Shown piece by piece: positions 16,388 through 26,421 of a stretch of 64,000 bases of DNA. This DNA is from JAJYIW01 sp963781665 (GTDB lineage Bacteria; Chloroflexota; Anaerolineae; Anaerolineales; Anaerolineaceae), in assembly GCA_963781665.1 (NCBI GenBank), contig CAWAGA010000002.1, positions 1,426,001-1,490,000 of the forward strand, written 5' to 3'. The stretch's first letter is position 1; every line of letters starts with the position of its first letter. The notes beneath the pieces are model-generated. The model searched no databases. It saw nothing but the letters and a program-made list of their open reading frames with translations, and was not told the DNA's origin. Both the position numbers and the translations under genes were made by a program.

Positions 16388-18644
16388 TCGGTACTTCTCC
16401 CAGAACTTTCATTTCCTTCTCATTGACGAGACGGCCCATTTTTTGAAGTTCACGGCGAATGCTGTGCTTCACATGATCCATATTAACCACCAGGCCATCT
16501 GCTGCTGCCAGGTAAGCCGCACCTACAATAATATTGCGGATGTTCCCACCTGCCAGTTTAAACTGCCGGGCCAAAAGGCCAAAATCCAGGTCCGCCTCAC
16601 GCGGGACTGTAACCGGAAAGAGAGTTTGCCAGATGCGCAGACGGTGGATCTCATCGGGGAAGGGGAAATCGACGACAAACTGCAGCCGGCGGGTAAAGGC
16701 ATCGTCCAGGTTGGCTCGCAGGTTGGTGGCCAGGATGACGATGCCGTTGTAACGTTCCATTCGCTGCAGGAGAAAACTGATCTCAATATTGGCATAACGG
16801 TCATGGGCGTCTTTGACCTCTGAGCGTTTGCCAAAAATCGCATCTGCCTCATCAAAAAACAGAATGGCATTGCTGCTCTCTGCTTCATTAAATATTGATT
16901 CGAGGTTCTTTTCCGTTTCACCGATATACTTGCTGACCACGGTCGATAAGTCGATCTTATACAGGTCGAGGTTCAACTCATTGGCAATCACCTCAGCTGC
17001 CATCGTTTTGCCGGTACCCGGCGGTCCAGAAAACAAGATGGGAATTCCAGCGCTGGATGTCAATTTTCGCCCCACTTCCCAGCCCTCAAGTACCAAAGGG
17101 CGGCTGCGGACTGTCGCCACAATTTCTCGCAGCAAGGCAAGCCTGTCGTCCGGAAGGATGATGTCCGTCCAGGCATAGCGCGGCTCGATTTTGTGAGCCA
17201 GGTTCCCGAGGGATGAATTCGAATGGACGCGCGCTGCCAGAAACAGGTCCTTTGAATTAAGAGCACGGTTGTGCTGGGCTGCCATATCCCTGGCCCAAGA
17301 AATTGCGTCTCGAATTTGCTCCCCCGTCAGGGTAAATTGCCCTGCCAGAGCAGCAAGGTCAAATTCACCTTCGTTATTCTCGTGCAGCGATGCTGTTAAT
17401 AATTGTTTCCAGATCTCCTGTCGCTGGCGGTAATCAGGGAGAGGGAATTCCAGCCAATACAAAGCCTGGTGGGTTTCAAAACCAGAAATTTGCCAGAAAG
17501 ACCGTCCTGAGATGATCATCAGGTCAGGATACGCAAACAATTCTTCCATCAGCCAGGGCGGTGCTGAATACTGTCCCGATAGCTCACCTCCTTCACCTTG
17601 ATGGCTGCCAGGTGTGGAGCGAATTGGTAGCAGGCAGGCATCCCAACCGGTGAAATATGGCAGTGCTCCGGTCAAACGTGCATCTCGCAGCACATCGCGG
17701 ATAGCATTACGGAGCGAGCCGCCTTTAGCGTTAATTGCCGCAATGTCGATTTGCAGCAAACCCCGGCCGAAGCGCGCCGCGCTCTGACGAGCTGCCGCGT
17801 TCTGGCTTGCCTGGTCTGGTCCATAGAATACGAGTATAGGCGGTCGGGAGCCGGAATTTGGCAGCTTATCCAGATTAATATGCGTGTCGAACGCAGCTGC
17901 CAATAAACGATCGGATTCGCAATCCTCCGGAAAAAGTAAATGGATATGCCCTTCAAGGTCAGGGCCAGGCTGGTATTGACCCAGCAGCCAGGCGACTACA
18001 GTTGGATGGATCTGCAGCGCCTGGCCCAACAGATTTTCTGTTTCAATATCTGTTTCCGAAGCCCAGTTTAAAAGACGGGAACGGAGCAAAACAGAATCGC
18101 TGCCAAAATGGGTCAACATTTGCAGCCTGGAAAGACCTGGCTCGGCCAGGAGGTTTAAAACCAGGTTTACAGTCGGTCGTTTGTGAGTTACGTCATCCTG
18201 CAAAAATCCATAAAGCCGCTCATACCTCAGATCTATTGCCGGAGCCAGGCAGGTGAGCAATGTGTTCAGGTCAAACTGGTCGAGCTTGAACTCGCGTTGT
18301 AATTTATCCAGACGTAAGGTAAATCCATGAGTTCGAGCAACCGCTATGATCTCTTCGGCATCTTCAGCAGAAATTTTGAAAGCCTGGTTAAAAACCTCTT
18401 CTTGCCCCGGTTGCAGCTCGACCAGGTGCCCCCAGTTGGTGCCAAATGGTTGTCCCGAAATCAGCAACGCCTCATCGATCGAGATGGTCAGGCCGCGAAA
18501 ATTGTCTTCAGGATTTTGACCTGCGGCCTGCCATAGCCGCACCGCGCGCTGGACCAGCAGATCGATGGTTGTTAATCTGATCTGTAAATAAGCTAAATTA
18601 ATCCCGGTTTCACTTACTTGAGACTGAAAATCAGCTCGTTCCAT
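16380..18644 (-). CDS. eCIS-associated AAA+ ATPase (Afp15-like)
   Basis: 754 residues from the ATG at 18644, which has AGGA six bases upstream; a longer frame opens at 18734 without support. The N-terminal part is helical (a DUF-type region of Afp15/Pvc15). Around residue 275 lies a degenerate AAA domain (ILVFYGPDQASQNAAAR) lacking the Walker A lysine. The C-terminal AAA+ domain is intact: GPPGTGKT near residue 540, Walker B ILFFDEADAIFGKRSE near 595, and a sensor ATNL motif. In Afp/PVC this ATPase is needed for particle assembly or cargo loading. It is the first gene of the operon. Confidence 0.94.
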   Translation of the reverse strand: MERADFQSQVSETGINLAYLQIRLTTIDLLVQRAVRLWQAAGQNPEDNFRGLTISIDEALLISGQPFGTNWGHLVELQPGQEEVFNQAFKISAEDAEEIIAVARTHGFTLRLDKLQREFKLDQFDLNTLLTCLAPAIDLRYERLYGFLQDDVTHKRPTVNLVLNLLAEPGLSRLQMLTHFGSDSVLLRSRLLNWASETDIETENLLGQALQIHPTVVAWLLGQYQPGPDLEGHIHLLFPEDCESDRLLAAAFDTHINLDKLPNSGSRPPILVFYGPDQASQNAAARQSAARFGRGLLQIDIAAINAKGGSLRNAIRDVLRDARLTGALPYFTGWDACLLPIRSTPGSHQGEGGELSGQYSAPPWLMEELFAYPDLMIISGRSFWQISGFETHQALYWLEFPLPDYRQRQEIWKQLLTASLHENNEGEFDLAALAGQFTLTGEQIRDAISWARDMAAQHNRALNSKDLFLAARVHSNSSLGNLAHKIEPRYAWTDIILPDDRLALLREIVATVRSRPLVLEGWEVGRKLTSSAGIPILFSGPPGTGKTMAAEVIANELNLDLYKIDLSTVVSKYIGETEKNLESIFNEAESSNAILFFDEADAIFGKRSEVKDAHDRYANIEISFLLQRMERYNGIVILATNLRANLDDAFTRRLQFVVDFPFPDEIHRLRIWQTLFPVTVPREADLDFGLLARQFKLAGGNIRNIIVGAAYLAAADGLVVNMDHVKHSIRRELQKMGRLVNEKEMKVLGEVPNG

Positions 18645-19236
18645 AGATGTCCTGGCAGGCAGTTTAAGCCAATCGCAGTTTGACAGCGTTCTGGCGAAAG
18701 CCCTCTCCCCCGTGCCTACCCCTACGCAAATCACCGGTACACCTTTTTACAGCCGCGTCTATAGGGTGACAGAAGCCTAAATTGCTGTCCAGTACGGACT
18801 GGAAAAGGCACAGGAGAGAGGGTATGTTAAGGATCATCTCACATATCCTGCATCCATACCAACGGTTATTTGACTTCATTGAGCGCTATTGCTATCGGCT
18901 TTGGATATCCGTAATTATCAAAGCGGTGAAATTAGCGCCTATCGCAAACCCCACACCAGTAATTTGGTTGTATTTACCATTAAAAAGGGAAAAAACCTCT
19001 AACTTTGCTAAATTTTAGCACCTTTAAAATCAAATATCAAGGAACGGAAACTTACAAATGATCGATAAATCACACTTGAATTAATCCAAACTTAATTTCC
19101 GAGGTTCGAATTTTTGCGAAAGCAGTTTAGAATGTGAGGCTTTTTTGCTCCATCAGGTCAATTTCGACTGAAAAGCCCTTTTATGCCTGCTATCTCTACC
19201 ATAAGCCAGACAAAGGTAAAAATTAAAATCAAGGAA
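18645..19236. other. 592-bp gap between kdpD and the eCIS operon
   Basis: This stretch holds no convincing gene. Short frames on both strands lack ribosome sites and family features. It becomes markedly A/T-rich from about 18890 to 19130. It contains a near-consensus minus-strand promoter (19012-19040), leaving an untranslated leader of roughly 360 nt before the ATPase. No clear intrinsic terminator for kdpD was found here. Confidence 0.6.
19006..19040 (-). promoter_or_regulatory. Candidate sigma-70 promoter with overlapping palindrome for the eCIS operon
   Basis: On the minus strand TTGATA (19040-19035) is followed after exactly 17 bases by TAAAAT (19017-19012). The -10 box lies inside a perfect 15-bp palindrome, TGCTAAA-T-TTTAGCA (19006-19020), a plausible repressor site. 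The fit to consensus is good, but A/T-rich DNA gives chance matches, and the leader to the first gene would be long. Confidence 0.5.
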
Positions 19237-21939
19237 TTACGTTTTTGACCCTGGCAAGGTAAAAAAGACCGTGACCCCCCGGTCAGGGTTATTCCGGATG
19301 CTGATCTGCCCACCATGAGCTTCAACAATCCCTTTGCAAATTGATAACCCTAATCCCGTTCCAACCACCTGCCCGGGATGTTGGCTGCGATAAAATTTAT
19401 CGAAAACCCTGCCCAAATCCCCCTGGGGGATTCCATAGCCGTAATCTTTGATGAAAACGGTAAATGAAGCGTTGCCAGTTGAGCCTTGCTGTTTTGAGGA
19501 CCTTGCGATAATTTCGATGGGAGTACCATCCGCGGAATATTTACTGGCGTTATCCAGTAAGTTGGTCAGGACCTGACTGATGAGCAGTTTATCGACTGCG
19601 ACTGGTTCCAAATCTTCAGGAAAATCGAAGCGGATGGGATGGTTGTGCAACCGGTCTGACATCTGGTCAATTACTTTTCGAGTAAGGTCAAAAAAGTCTA
19701 CCAATTCAGGGTGCACTCGTAGGGTTCCAGCTTCGACTCGGGTCATATCGAGTAAGTTTTCGACCAGGCGATTGAGTTGGCGGGCCCGGTCTGCAGCCAG
19801 ATCGATCAGCTCTAATCCGGTCTGGGCGTCCAACTTTGCAGTTGGATAAGATGGACTGTTGGATTCTTGCAACCAGGTCAGGGCCCTGGTGATCTCTGCC
19901 AGGGGTGTGCGCAGCTCCTGCGAAATCGAATTAAGCAGAGCCGATTGCAGCTTTTCTGTCCTGCGCAGCATTTCACTGTGGGAAGCCTGTTCAGCGAAAG
20001 AGACTCGCTCAATTGCTAAAGCAGAAATATTTGCGAAACCTTCCAGCAGTGCTCGCTGCTCAAGGCTTAAATGGTCTGCGGGATCAAATGGTCTTAATCC
20101 TAAAACGCCAATCGTTCCCTGCACAGTTTTCAAAGGGATGAAATGAACCGGAGCAGCCGGTAATGTATCTGTCCCATGACCGGCAGCTTTGCCATTCTTG
20201 AAGCACCATTCGGCAACCGCGATATCATTTATTCCCATAACATAACCGGTAGATGAAGCCATCATGACCAATTTCTGAGCCTCTGGAAGAAAGATCACCA
20301 CTTCGCGATCGAAAAACTGGCTTACATGGTGAACTACCGTCTTAAAAATTTCATTCGAACCTACCGCACTGTTCAATTCCCGGCTCAAGTTATTCACCGC
20401 CTGGGACTGACGGTTCCTGCTGCGGAGAGCCTCGAGTTGTTTTCCCATAACCGAAGCCAGGTTGCTGATGATCAAGCCTACCAACAGTAAGCCTATGAAT
20501 GTTAAGATATATTGGGTATCTTTGACTGCCAGACTATAACGCGGCTCTGTCATAAAAAAATCGAACAGGACCACGCTCAGCAAAGAAGCCAGGATGGCCG
20601 GACCCCGGCCAAGGTAGACCGCTGAAATGACCACTGAAGCCAGGTAAAGCATGACCAGATTGGTCGGATCGAAAATATTTCGAAGAGGCAGGCTTATCAA
20701 CGTCGCCAATGCAATTAAACCAACACTTAACAGGTAGCTACGGAAGCGATAGGTGGGCTTTACCGATTTTACGCTGATTTTCTGGGTTGTTTCAATTCCT
20801 TCACTAACCACGTATACGTCGATTTTGCCACTTTTGCGAATAATCTGGTCGATCATCGAGCCTTGGATAAAATCATACCAGCGCGAGCGCAAGGGCTTTC
20901 CAACAACAATTTTGGTGATATTGTGGTCATGGGCATATTCAAGCACAGAATCAGATACCAGCCGCCCTGGAAGATTAACCACTCTTGCACCTAATTCTGT
21001 TGCCAGGAGTAAATAGCGCTGAATGCGTAAGTGGTTTTCCTCAGGCATGTTAAGGTGACCAGGAGTCTCGACAAAAACCACATACCAATCAGCTTTTAAA
21101 TCATCTGCCAACCGTCGTCCTGTGCGAATCAAGCGTTCTCCCAAAGGGTGCGAACTTATACAAACCATAATCCGCTCACGGGCCGGCCATGGACCAGGGA
21201 TGGCACGGGTTTGCATGTAATCAACCATTTGATCGTCAACCCGGTTGGCTGCGCGCCGCAGTGATAATTCCCGCAAGGCAGTCAAATTGCCTTTACGGAA
21301 GAATTTCTCGAGGGCGCGAGCTGCCTGGTCGGGTACATAGACTTTACCGCTCCGCAACCGCTGCAGCAGCTCGTCGGTTGGCAAATCGACCAGTTCGATC
21401 TCATAAGCATCGTCGATCAGGCTGTCAGGTACAGTTTCGCTGACGGTCACACCGGTAATCTGGTGGACGACATCTATCAAGCTTTCGAGATGCTGAATAT
21501 TTATCGTCGTATAAATATCGATCCCCGCATTGAGCAGTTCTTCAACATCCTGATATCGCTTGGGATGGCGCGATCCAGGCGCATTAGTGTGAGCCAACTC
21601 ATCGACCAGGGCGAGTTGAGGATGGCGGGCCAGGACTGCATCCAGATTCATTTCTGGCAAAATCGTCCCATGGTATTCAACCTGCCGGCGTGGTATGACC
21701 TCCAGGCCTTCGAGCTGCGCTTCGGTTTCTTTACGATCATGGGTTTCAACATATGCTACGACGACGTCGAGCCCTTCGTCCTTCCGCTGGTGTGCGGTTT
21801 CGAGCATCGCATAGGTTTTCCCAACACCTGCTACATAGCCGAGGAATATTTTAAGCCGTCCGCGGTTTTCGTTTTGTTCCTCGGATTTGATCCTGGCCAG
21901 AAGCATATCGGGGTCTGGGCGTTTAATATCGTCGTTCAT
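19237..21939 (-). CDS. kdpD: KdpD-type sensor with Gln replacing the phospho-accepting His
   Basis: 900 residues, normal KdpD length. Domains in order: KdpD N-terminal domain with Walker A GYVAGVGKT (34-42), universal-stress-like domain (about 250-375), four membrane helices of DUF4118 (about 395-500), GAF-like region (about 515-640), dimerisation domain, and an intact HATPase domain ending GTGLGLSICKGIVEAHGG. In the H-box the expected SHELRTPL reads SISQELRTPL. The codon at 19918-19920 is CAG, so residue 674 is Gln. Without His it should not autophosphorylate, though it may still sense potassium, bind ATP, or act with another kinase. It is last in kdpFABCD, separate from kdpE. Confidence 0.93.
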   Translation of the reverse strand: MNDDIKRPDPDMLLARIKSEEQNENRGRLKIFLGYVAGVGKTYAMLETAHQRKDEGLDVVVAYVETHDRKETEAQLEGLEVIPRRQVEYHGTILPEMNLDAVLARHPQLALVDELAHTNAPGSRHPKRYQDVEELLNAGIDIYTTINIQHLESLIDVVHQITGVTVSETVPDSLIDDAYEIELVDLPTDELLQRLRSGKVYVPDQAARALEKFFRKGNLTALRELSLRRAANRVDDQMVDYMQTRAIPGPWPARERIMVCISSHPLGERLIRTGRRLADDLKADWYVVFVETPGHLNMPEENHLRIQRYLLLATELGARVVNLPGRLVSDSVLEYAHDHNITKIVVGKPLRSRWYDFIQGSMIDQIIRKSGKIDVYVVSEGIETTQKISVKSVKPTYRFRSYLLSVGLIALATLISLPLRNIFDPTNLVMLYLASVVISAVYLGRGPAILASLLSVVLFDFFMTEPRYSLAVKDTQYILTFIGLLLVGLIISNLASVMGKQLEALRSRNRQSQAVNNLSRELNSAVGSNEIFKTVVHHVSQFFDREVVIFLPEAQKLVMMASSTGYVMGINDIAVAEWCFKNGKAAGHGTDTLPAAPVHFIPLKTVQGTIGVLGLRPFDPADHLSLEQRALLEGFANISALAIERVSFAEQASHSEMLRRTEKLQSALLNSISQELRTPLAEITRALTWLQESNSPSYPTAKLDAQTGLELIDLAADRARQLNRLVENLLDMTRVEAGTLRVHPELVDFFDLTRKVIDQMSDRLHNHPIRFDFPEDLEPVAVDKLLISQVLTNLLDNASKYSADGTPIEIIARSSKQQGSTGNASFTVFIKDYGYGIPQGDLGRVFDKFYRSQHPGQVVGTGLGLSICKGIVEAHGGQISIRNNPDRGVTVFFTLPGSKT

Positions 21940-22000
21940 AATCTAATTTAACCACAAGCAGAGGATAGAAAACTGGTCAGAATAGACGTGCCTGCTGAAT

Positions 22001-22582
22001 TCATTGTTGTCCTGCAAATTGATCAAGGGCGAGGTTAAGCTCCAGAACATTAACAACCGGTTCGCCAATAAACCCAAGGAAGCGACCGGTCGTGTAGCGG
22101 GCGATCAGGTCGTTCACCTGCGTTAAGCTGAGGCCACGAACTCTGGCAACGCGTGGCGCCTGGTAATAAGCAGCTGCGATGCTGATGTCCGGGTCAAGGC
22201 CACTGCCCGAGGAGGTCACCAAATCGACCGGAACCGCTTGAAGATTGCCCGGATCAGCAGCCTTGAGTTCATCCAGGCGTTTTTGCACTTCGGCCTTCAG
22301 GTCCGGGTTAAGGACAGAATAGTTGCTGCCGCCGGATGCCGAAGCATTATATGGGTACCCTTGAGTATCGGACAGCCGCCCCCAGAAGTATTTCGGATCA
22401 TCGAACTGTTGCCCGATCAATTCAGAACCTACCAGCTGACCCCTCAGGAAGATTTGGCTTCCATTTGCCTGGTAAGGGAAAAAAACCTGTGCCAGGGCAG
22501 TTATGGTTCCTGGGTAAGCAATTCCGGTCAAAACGGTCATCAGACAAAAAATTATGATAGCGGGTTTGATTTGCTTGAGCAT
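22001..22582 (-). CDS. kdpC: Potassium-transporting ATPase subunit C
   Basis: 193 residues from the ATG at 22582; a TTG five codons upstream is the alternative. One N-terminal membrane helix (IKPAIIIFCLMTVLTGIAYPGTIT) is followed by a periplasmic domain with KdpC hallmarks: GSQLVG-type IFLRGQLVGSELIGQQF, YFWGRLS, and the C-terminal VARVRGLSLTQVNDLI followed by GEPVVNVLELNLAL. KdpC stabilises the KdpFABC complex. It follows kdpB by 18 nt. Confidence 0.95.
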   Translation of the reverse strand: MLKQIKPAIIIFCLMTVLTGIAYPGTITALAQVFFPYQANGSQIFLRGQLVGSELIGQQFDDPKYFWGRLSDTQGYPYNASASGGSNYSVLNPDLKAEVQKRLDELKAADPGNLQAVPVDLVTSSGSGLDPDISIAAAYYQAPRVARVRGLSLTQVNDLIARYTTGRFLGFIGEPVVNVLELNLALDQFAGQQ

Positions 22583-22600
22583 AGCCAATCCAATCAAGGT

Positions 22601-24670
22601 CTAAGCGATGTGTAACGCTACTAATAACAGGTCGATCAGCTTGATGCCAATGAAAGGGGCTACTAACCCCCCAATGCCATAGACCAATAAGTTGTTCCGC
22701 AGCAGGCGAGCTGCCCCCAGCGCCCGGTACGGCACCCCACGCAGTGCCAATGGTATCAACAGGGCGATGATCAGGGCATTGAAGATGACCGCTGATAAAA
22801 TTGCGCTCAAAGGGGTTGCCAGGTGCATTATGTTCAGGATTTCGAGCTGGGGATAGGTGCTGGCGAAAGCTGCTGGAATAATTGCAAAGTACTTGGAAAT
22901 GTCATTAGCAATGCTGAACGTGGTCAAGGCGCCGCGGGTCATCAAGAGCTGCTTTCCTATCTCGACAATCTCAATTAATTTTGTGGGGTTGCTTTCCAAA
23001 TCAACCATATTGGCGGCTTCCCGGGCCGGCTGGGTGCCGGTATTCATGGCGACTGCCACGTCAGCCTGAGCCAGGGCTGGCGCATCATTCGTGCCGTCCC
23101 CGGTCATAGCGACCAGACGCCCCCCCTCCTGGTACTTGCGGATCAATTCAAGTTTGTTCTCTGGAGTTGCTTGAGCCAAAAAATCATCCACACCAGCCTC
23201 CGCCGCTATCGCAGCGGCTGTCAATGGATTGTCACCGGTGATCATAACCGTTTTAATGCCCATTCTGCGTAATTGAGCGAAGCGTTCTTTCAGCCCTCCC
23301 TTGACGATATCTTTCAGGTGGATGACGCCCAGAGTGTTATTGTTAGCTGTAACAACCAGAGGTGTACCCCCGCTGCTGGCGATCATTTCGATGACCTGAG
23401 AGAGAGCCGGCGGGATTGAACCACCTTCTCGCCGGATGGCCTCAATCATTGTATCTGGCGCGCCTTTGCGAATGTGCGTACCATCGAAATCGACCCCGCT
23501 CATCCTTGCTTGCGCTGAAAAAGGGATAAAGGTCATTCCCTGGGGAATTTCCTCTGTAGGACTGACTGCCCGGCCGCGCAGGCCGAATTTTTCTTTAGCG
23601 AGGACAACAATGGATCGCCCTTCGGGGGTCTCGTCAGCCAATGAAGCAAGTTGGGCAGCTTCAGCCAGGTGCTGAGGAGAGGTATCGCCAATAGGGACGA
23701 ACTCGACTGCCTGGCGGTTTCCCAGAGTAATCGTTCCAGTTTTGTCAAGCAGCAGCACGTCCACATCACCTGCTGCTTCGATCGCTCGGCCCGAAAGGGC
23801 AATGACATTGCGCCGGATTAAACGGTCCATTCCAGCAATGCCGATTGCTGATAATAACCCACCAATCGTGGTCGGAATCAAACATACCAGGAGAGCTACC
23901 AGGACCGTGATCGTGATAGGTTCACCCTGTCCGGCAACTTTTACACTATAAAGTGAAAAGGGCAGCAAGGTGATGCAAACACCCAGAAAAATAATGGTAA
24001 ATGCAGCCAGCAAGATATTGAGGGCAATCTCATTCGGCGTTTTCTGACGTTTTGCACCTTCAACCAGGGAGATCATCCGGTCAAGGAAACCCTCTCCAGG
24101 ATTGACACTGACTTTAACGACCAGCCAATCCGACAATATGCGCGTGCCGCCGGTAACTGCACTGCGATCTCCTCCAGCCTCGCGGATAACTGGAGCTGAT
24201 TCACCTGTCACTGCTGATTCGTCTACTGATGCAATACCGATAATGACCTCGCCATCTGCAGGAAGGATATCCCCGGTTTCGACCAGGAAGATATCATTCT
24301 GGTGCAATGCAGTCGATGGCACTCTGTCAAATTCTCGAGGAAGCTGGTTATCAGAAGGTAAATATTTAAGCTTTTTTGCAGCTGTTTCCTGGCGGGTACG
24401 TCTCAGAGCTTCTGCCTGGGCTTTTCCACGCCCCTCAGCCAGGGATTCTGAAAAATTAGCAAATATGACGGTGAACCAGAGCCAAACCGTAATCGAACCT
24501 ATGAACCAGGTCGGCGCTTCCCCATGACCGCTTAGCGCCTGGGCAAATAACCCGGTCGTCAGCAGACTTCCGGCTTCAACGACAAACATAACCGGATTAC
24601 GAACCATCCAGCGCGGGTTAAGTTTTGCAAACGAGTCGAAAAAAGCCCGCTGGAAAATAGCCGCATTCAT
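22601..24670 (-). CDS. kdpB: Potassium-transporting P-type ATPase subunit B
   Basis: 689 residues. All P-type ATPase landmarks are present: VTGESAPVIRE (actuator loop, including the serine phosphorylated in E. coli for inhibition), DKTGTIT (phosphorylated Asp), KGAPD in the nucleotide domain, TGDNPLTA, and MTGDGTNDAPALAQADVAVAMNTGTQ. Membrane segments flank these domains as expected. It supplies ATP energy to move potassium through KdpA. Two bases separate its start from the kdpA stop. Confidence 0.98.
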   Translation of the reverse strand: MNAAIFQRAFFDSFAKLNPRWMVRNPVMFVVEAGSLLTTGLFAQALSGHGEAPTWFIGSITVWLWFTVIFANFSESLAEGRGKAQAEALRRTRQETAAKKLKYLPSDNQLPREFDRVPSTALHQNDIFLVETGDILPADGEVIIGIASVDESAVTGESAPVIREAGGDRSAVTGGTRILSDWLVVKVSVNPGEGFLDRMISLVEGAKRQKTPNEIALNILLAAFTIIFLGVCITLLPFSLYSVKVAGQGEPITITVLVALLVCLIPTTIGGLLSAIGIAGMDRLIRRNVIALSGRAIEAAGDVDVLLLDKTGTITLGNRQAVEFVPIGDTSPQHLAEAAQLASLADETPEGRSIVVLAKEKFGLRGRAVSPTEEIPQGMTFIPFSAQARMSGVDFDGTHIRKGAPDTMIEAIRREGGSIPPALSQVIEMIASSGGTPLVVTANNNTLGVIHLKDIVKGGLKERFAQLRRMGIKTVMITGDNPLTAAAIAAEAGVDDFLAQATPENKLELIRKYQEGGRLVAMTGDGTNDAPALAQADVAVAMNTGTQPAREAANMVDLESNPTKLIEIVEIGKQLLMTRGALTTFSIANDISKYFAIIPAAFASTYPQLEILNIMHLATPLSAILSAVIFNALIIALLIPLALRGVPYRALGAARLLRNNLLVYGIGGLVAPFIGIKLIDLLLVALHIA

Positions 24671-24672
24671 AC

Positions 24673-26421
24673 CTATTGAACTCCAATCATCTTTAAATAT
24701 TCAATAATTGGTCCGAGCGATAAAGCAGGGACAAAATTCAAAGCGCCAACCAGAACAATTACTGCAATCAACCAGACGATAAACAAAGCTGAAGCAGTAG
24801 GCAATGTTCCCCCTCCTTGCGGGACGTGCTTCTTGCCAGCCAATGAACCAGCCAGGGCCAAAGTAGGAACTGCCAGCAAGAAACGCCCGATCAGCATCGC
24901 CAAACCGCCGGTCAGGTTGTAAAAGATAGTGTTCGCATCGAGACCGGCAAAGGCACTGCCGTTATTGTTGCCTTGAGAGGTAAATGCATACAAAATCTCG
25001 CTGAAACCGTGTGGCCCTGGATTGAGAACTGAGCTTTGACCCGCGCCTACTGAAACAGCGATAGCCGTCAGCCCCAGGACGGTCAAGGGCATGATCAGGA
25101 TCAGGAGCGATGCCATCTTCATCTCGAAAGCTTCGATTTTTTTGCCCAGGTATTCCGGGGTGCGCCCAACCATCAACCCCGCAGCAAAAACAGCAATAAT
25201 GACGAAAATCAATATACCGTAAAGGCCGGAGCCAACGCCACCAAAGACCACCTCACCGAACATCATCATCACCAGCAAAACCAGTCCCCCCAATGGGGTG
25301 TATGAATCGTGCATCGAATCGACTGACCCATTGGACGCAGCTGTCGTTAAAGTTGCCCACAAGGCAAAATCCACCGGGCCGAACCGTATTTCTTTTCCTT
25401 CCATATTTCCCCCAGGTTGAACGGCGCTTGCAGTTTGATCGACCCCCATGCTCGCCAAAATCGGGTTACCGCCTTGTTCTGCCCAGATCGTCACGCCAGC
25501 TAAAACCACCAATAAAACCATCATGACGATCAGAAGTGCCCATCCCTGGCGTGGATCACCCACCAATTTCCCAAAAGTATAGGTTAAGGCAGCCGGGATT
25601 AACAGGATTGCCAGCAATTCAATAAAATTAGAAAAAGGGGTTGGATTCTCGAAAGGATGGGCAGAGTTGGCGTTAAAGAATCCTCCACCATTGGTCCCCA
25701 GTTCTTTGATAGCAATTTGAGAAGCAGCCGGTCCTATGGCAATTGTTTGAGTATTATGGCTCGTGCCATAGCTTCCACCCTCAGGCTGGATTAAATGAGC
25801 TGGAAGGCTGGGTGAAAAGGTCTGGACCACACCCTGTGAGATGAGTACAAGAGCAATGATGAACGATAAAGGGAGGAGAATGTACAGTGTGCTGCGGGTC
25901 AAATCGACCCAAAAATTACCGAGTTGGTTTGTTTTATGGCGAGTGAACCCACGGATAAAGGCCAATAAAATTGCCATCCCTGCCCCGGCAGAGACAAAGT
26001 TTTGTACTGTCAACCCCACCATTTGGGTCAGGTAGCTCATGGTCATCTCTCCGCTGTAGCCCTGCCAGTTTGTGTTGGTTACAAAGCTAATCGTCGTGTT
26101 TATTGCAGAATCGGGAGAGACCGGGCCTAATCCCTGGGGGTTAAGTGGCAAGAAACCTTGTAAGCGTTGGAGCAAATAAAGACAAACAAAACCAATCAGG
26201 CTGAACAGCAGGACTGAAAAGGTATAGACTTTCCAATCCATTTCGTCAGTTTCATGGACCCCAGATATGCGATAAAACAACCGCTCCATCGGAGCCAGGA
26301 CAGGGCTGAGAAGAGTACGCTCGCCCTGGTATACCTTAGCCATATATAATCCAAGCGGTTTTACCGTCAGGATTAAAACTACAAAGTAGGCAATTAGTTC
26401 CAGCCAGTTATCAATGGTCAT
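24673..26421 (-). CDS. kdpA: Potassium-transporting ATPase subunit A
   Basis: 582 residues, polytopic. It has the selectivity-filter-related motifs of KdpA: NTNWQGYSGE in the first pore loop, ELGTNGGGFFNANSAHPFENP in the second, and TSQGNNNGSAFAGL in the fourth. It binds and passes potassium in the inner membrane. Its ATG overlaps the kdpF stop by one base (TAATG), showing tight coupling. Confidence 0.98.
   Translation of the reverse strand: MTIDNWLELIAYFVVLILTVKPLGLYMAKVYQGERTLLSPVLAPMERLFYRISGVHETDEMDWKVYTFSVLLFSLIGFVCLYLLQRLQGFLPLNPQGLGPVSPDSAINTTISFVTNTNWQGYSGEMTMSYLTQMVGLTVQNFVSAGAGMAILLAFIRGFTRHKTNQLGNFWVDLTRSTLYILLPLSFIIALVLISQGVVQTFSPSLPAHLIQPEGGSYGTSHNTQTIAIGPAASQIAIKELGTNGGGFFNANSAHPFENPTPFSNFIELLAILLIPAALTYTFGKLVGDPRQGWALLIVMMVLLVVLAGVTIWAEQGGNPILASMGVDQTASAVQPGGNMEGKEIRFGPVDFALWATLTTAASNGSVDSMHDSYTPLGGLVLLVMMMFGEVVFGGVGSGLYGILIFVIIAVFAAGLMVGRTPEYLGKKIEAFEMKMASLLILIMPLTVLGLTAIAVSVGAGQSSVLNPGPHGFSEILYAFTSQGNNNGSAFAGLDANTIFYNLTGGLAMLIGRFLLAVPTLALAGSLAGKKHVPQGGGTLPTASALFIVWLIAVIVLVGALNFVPALSLGPIIEYLKMIGVQ

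Noticed and set aside
18664..19018. Small frames in the kdpD-eCIS gap (71 residues minus, 78 residues plus)
   Set aside because: No ribosome site, no domain, and A/T-rich intergenic composition.
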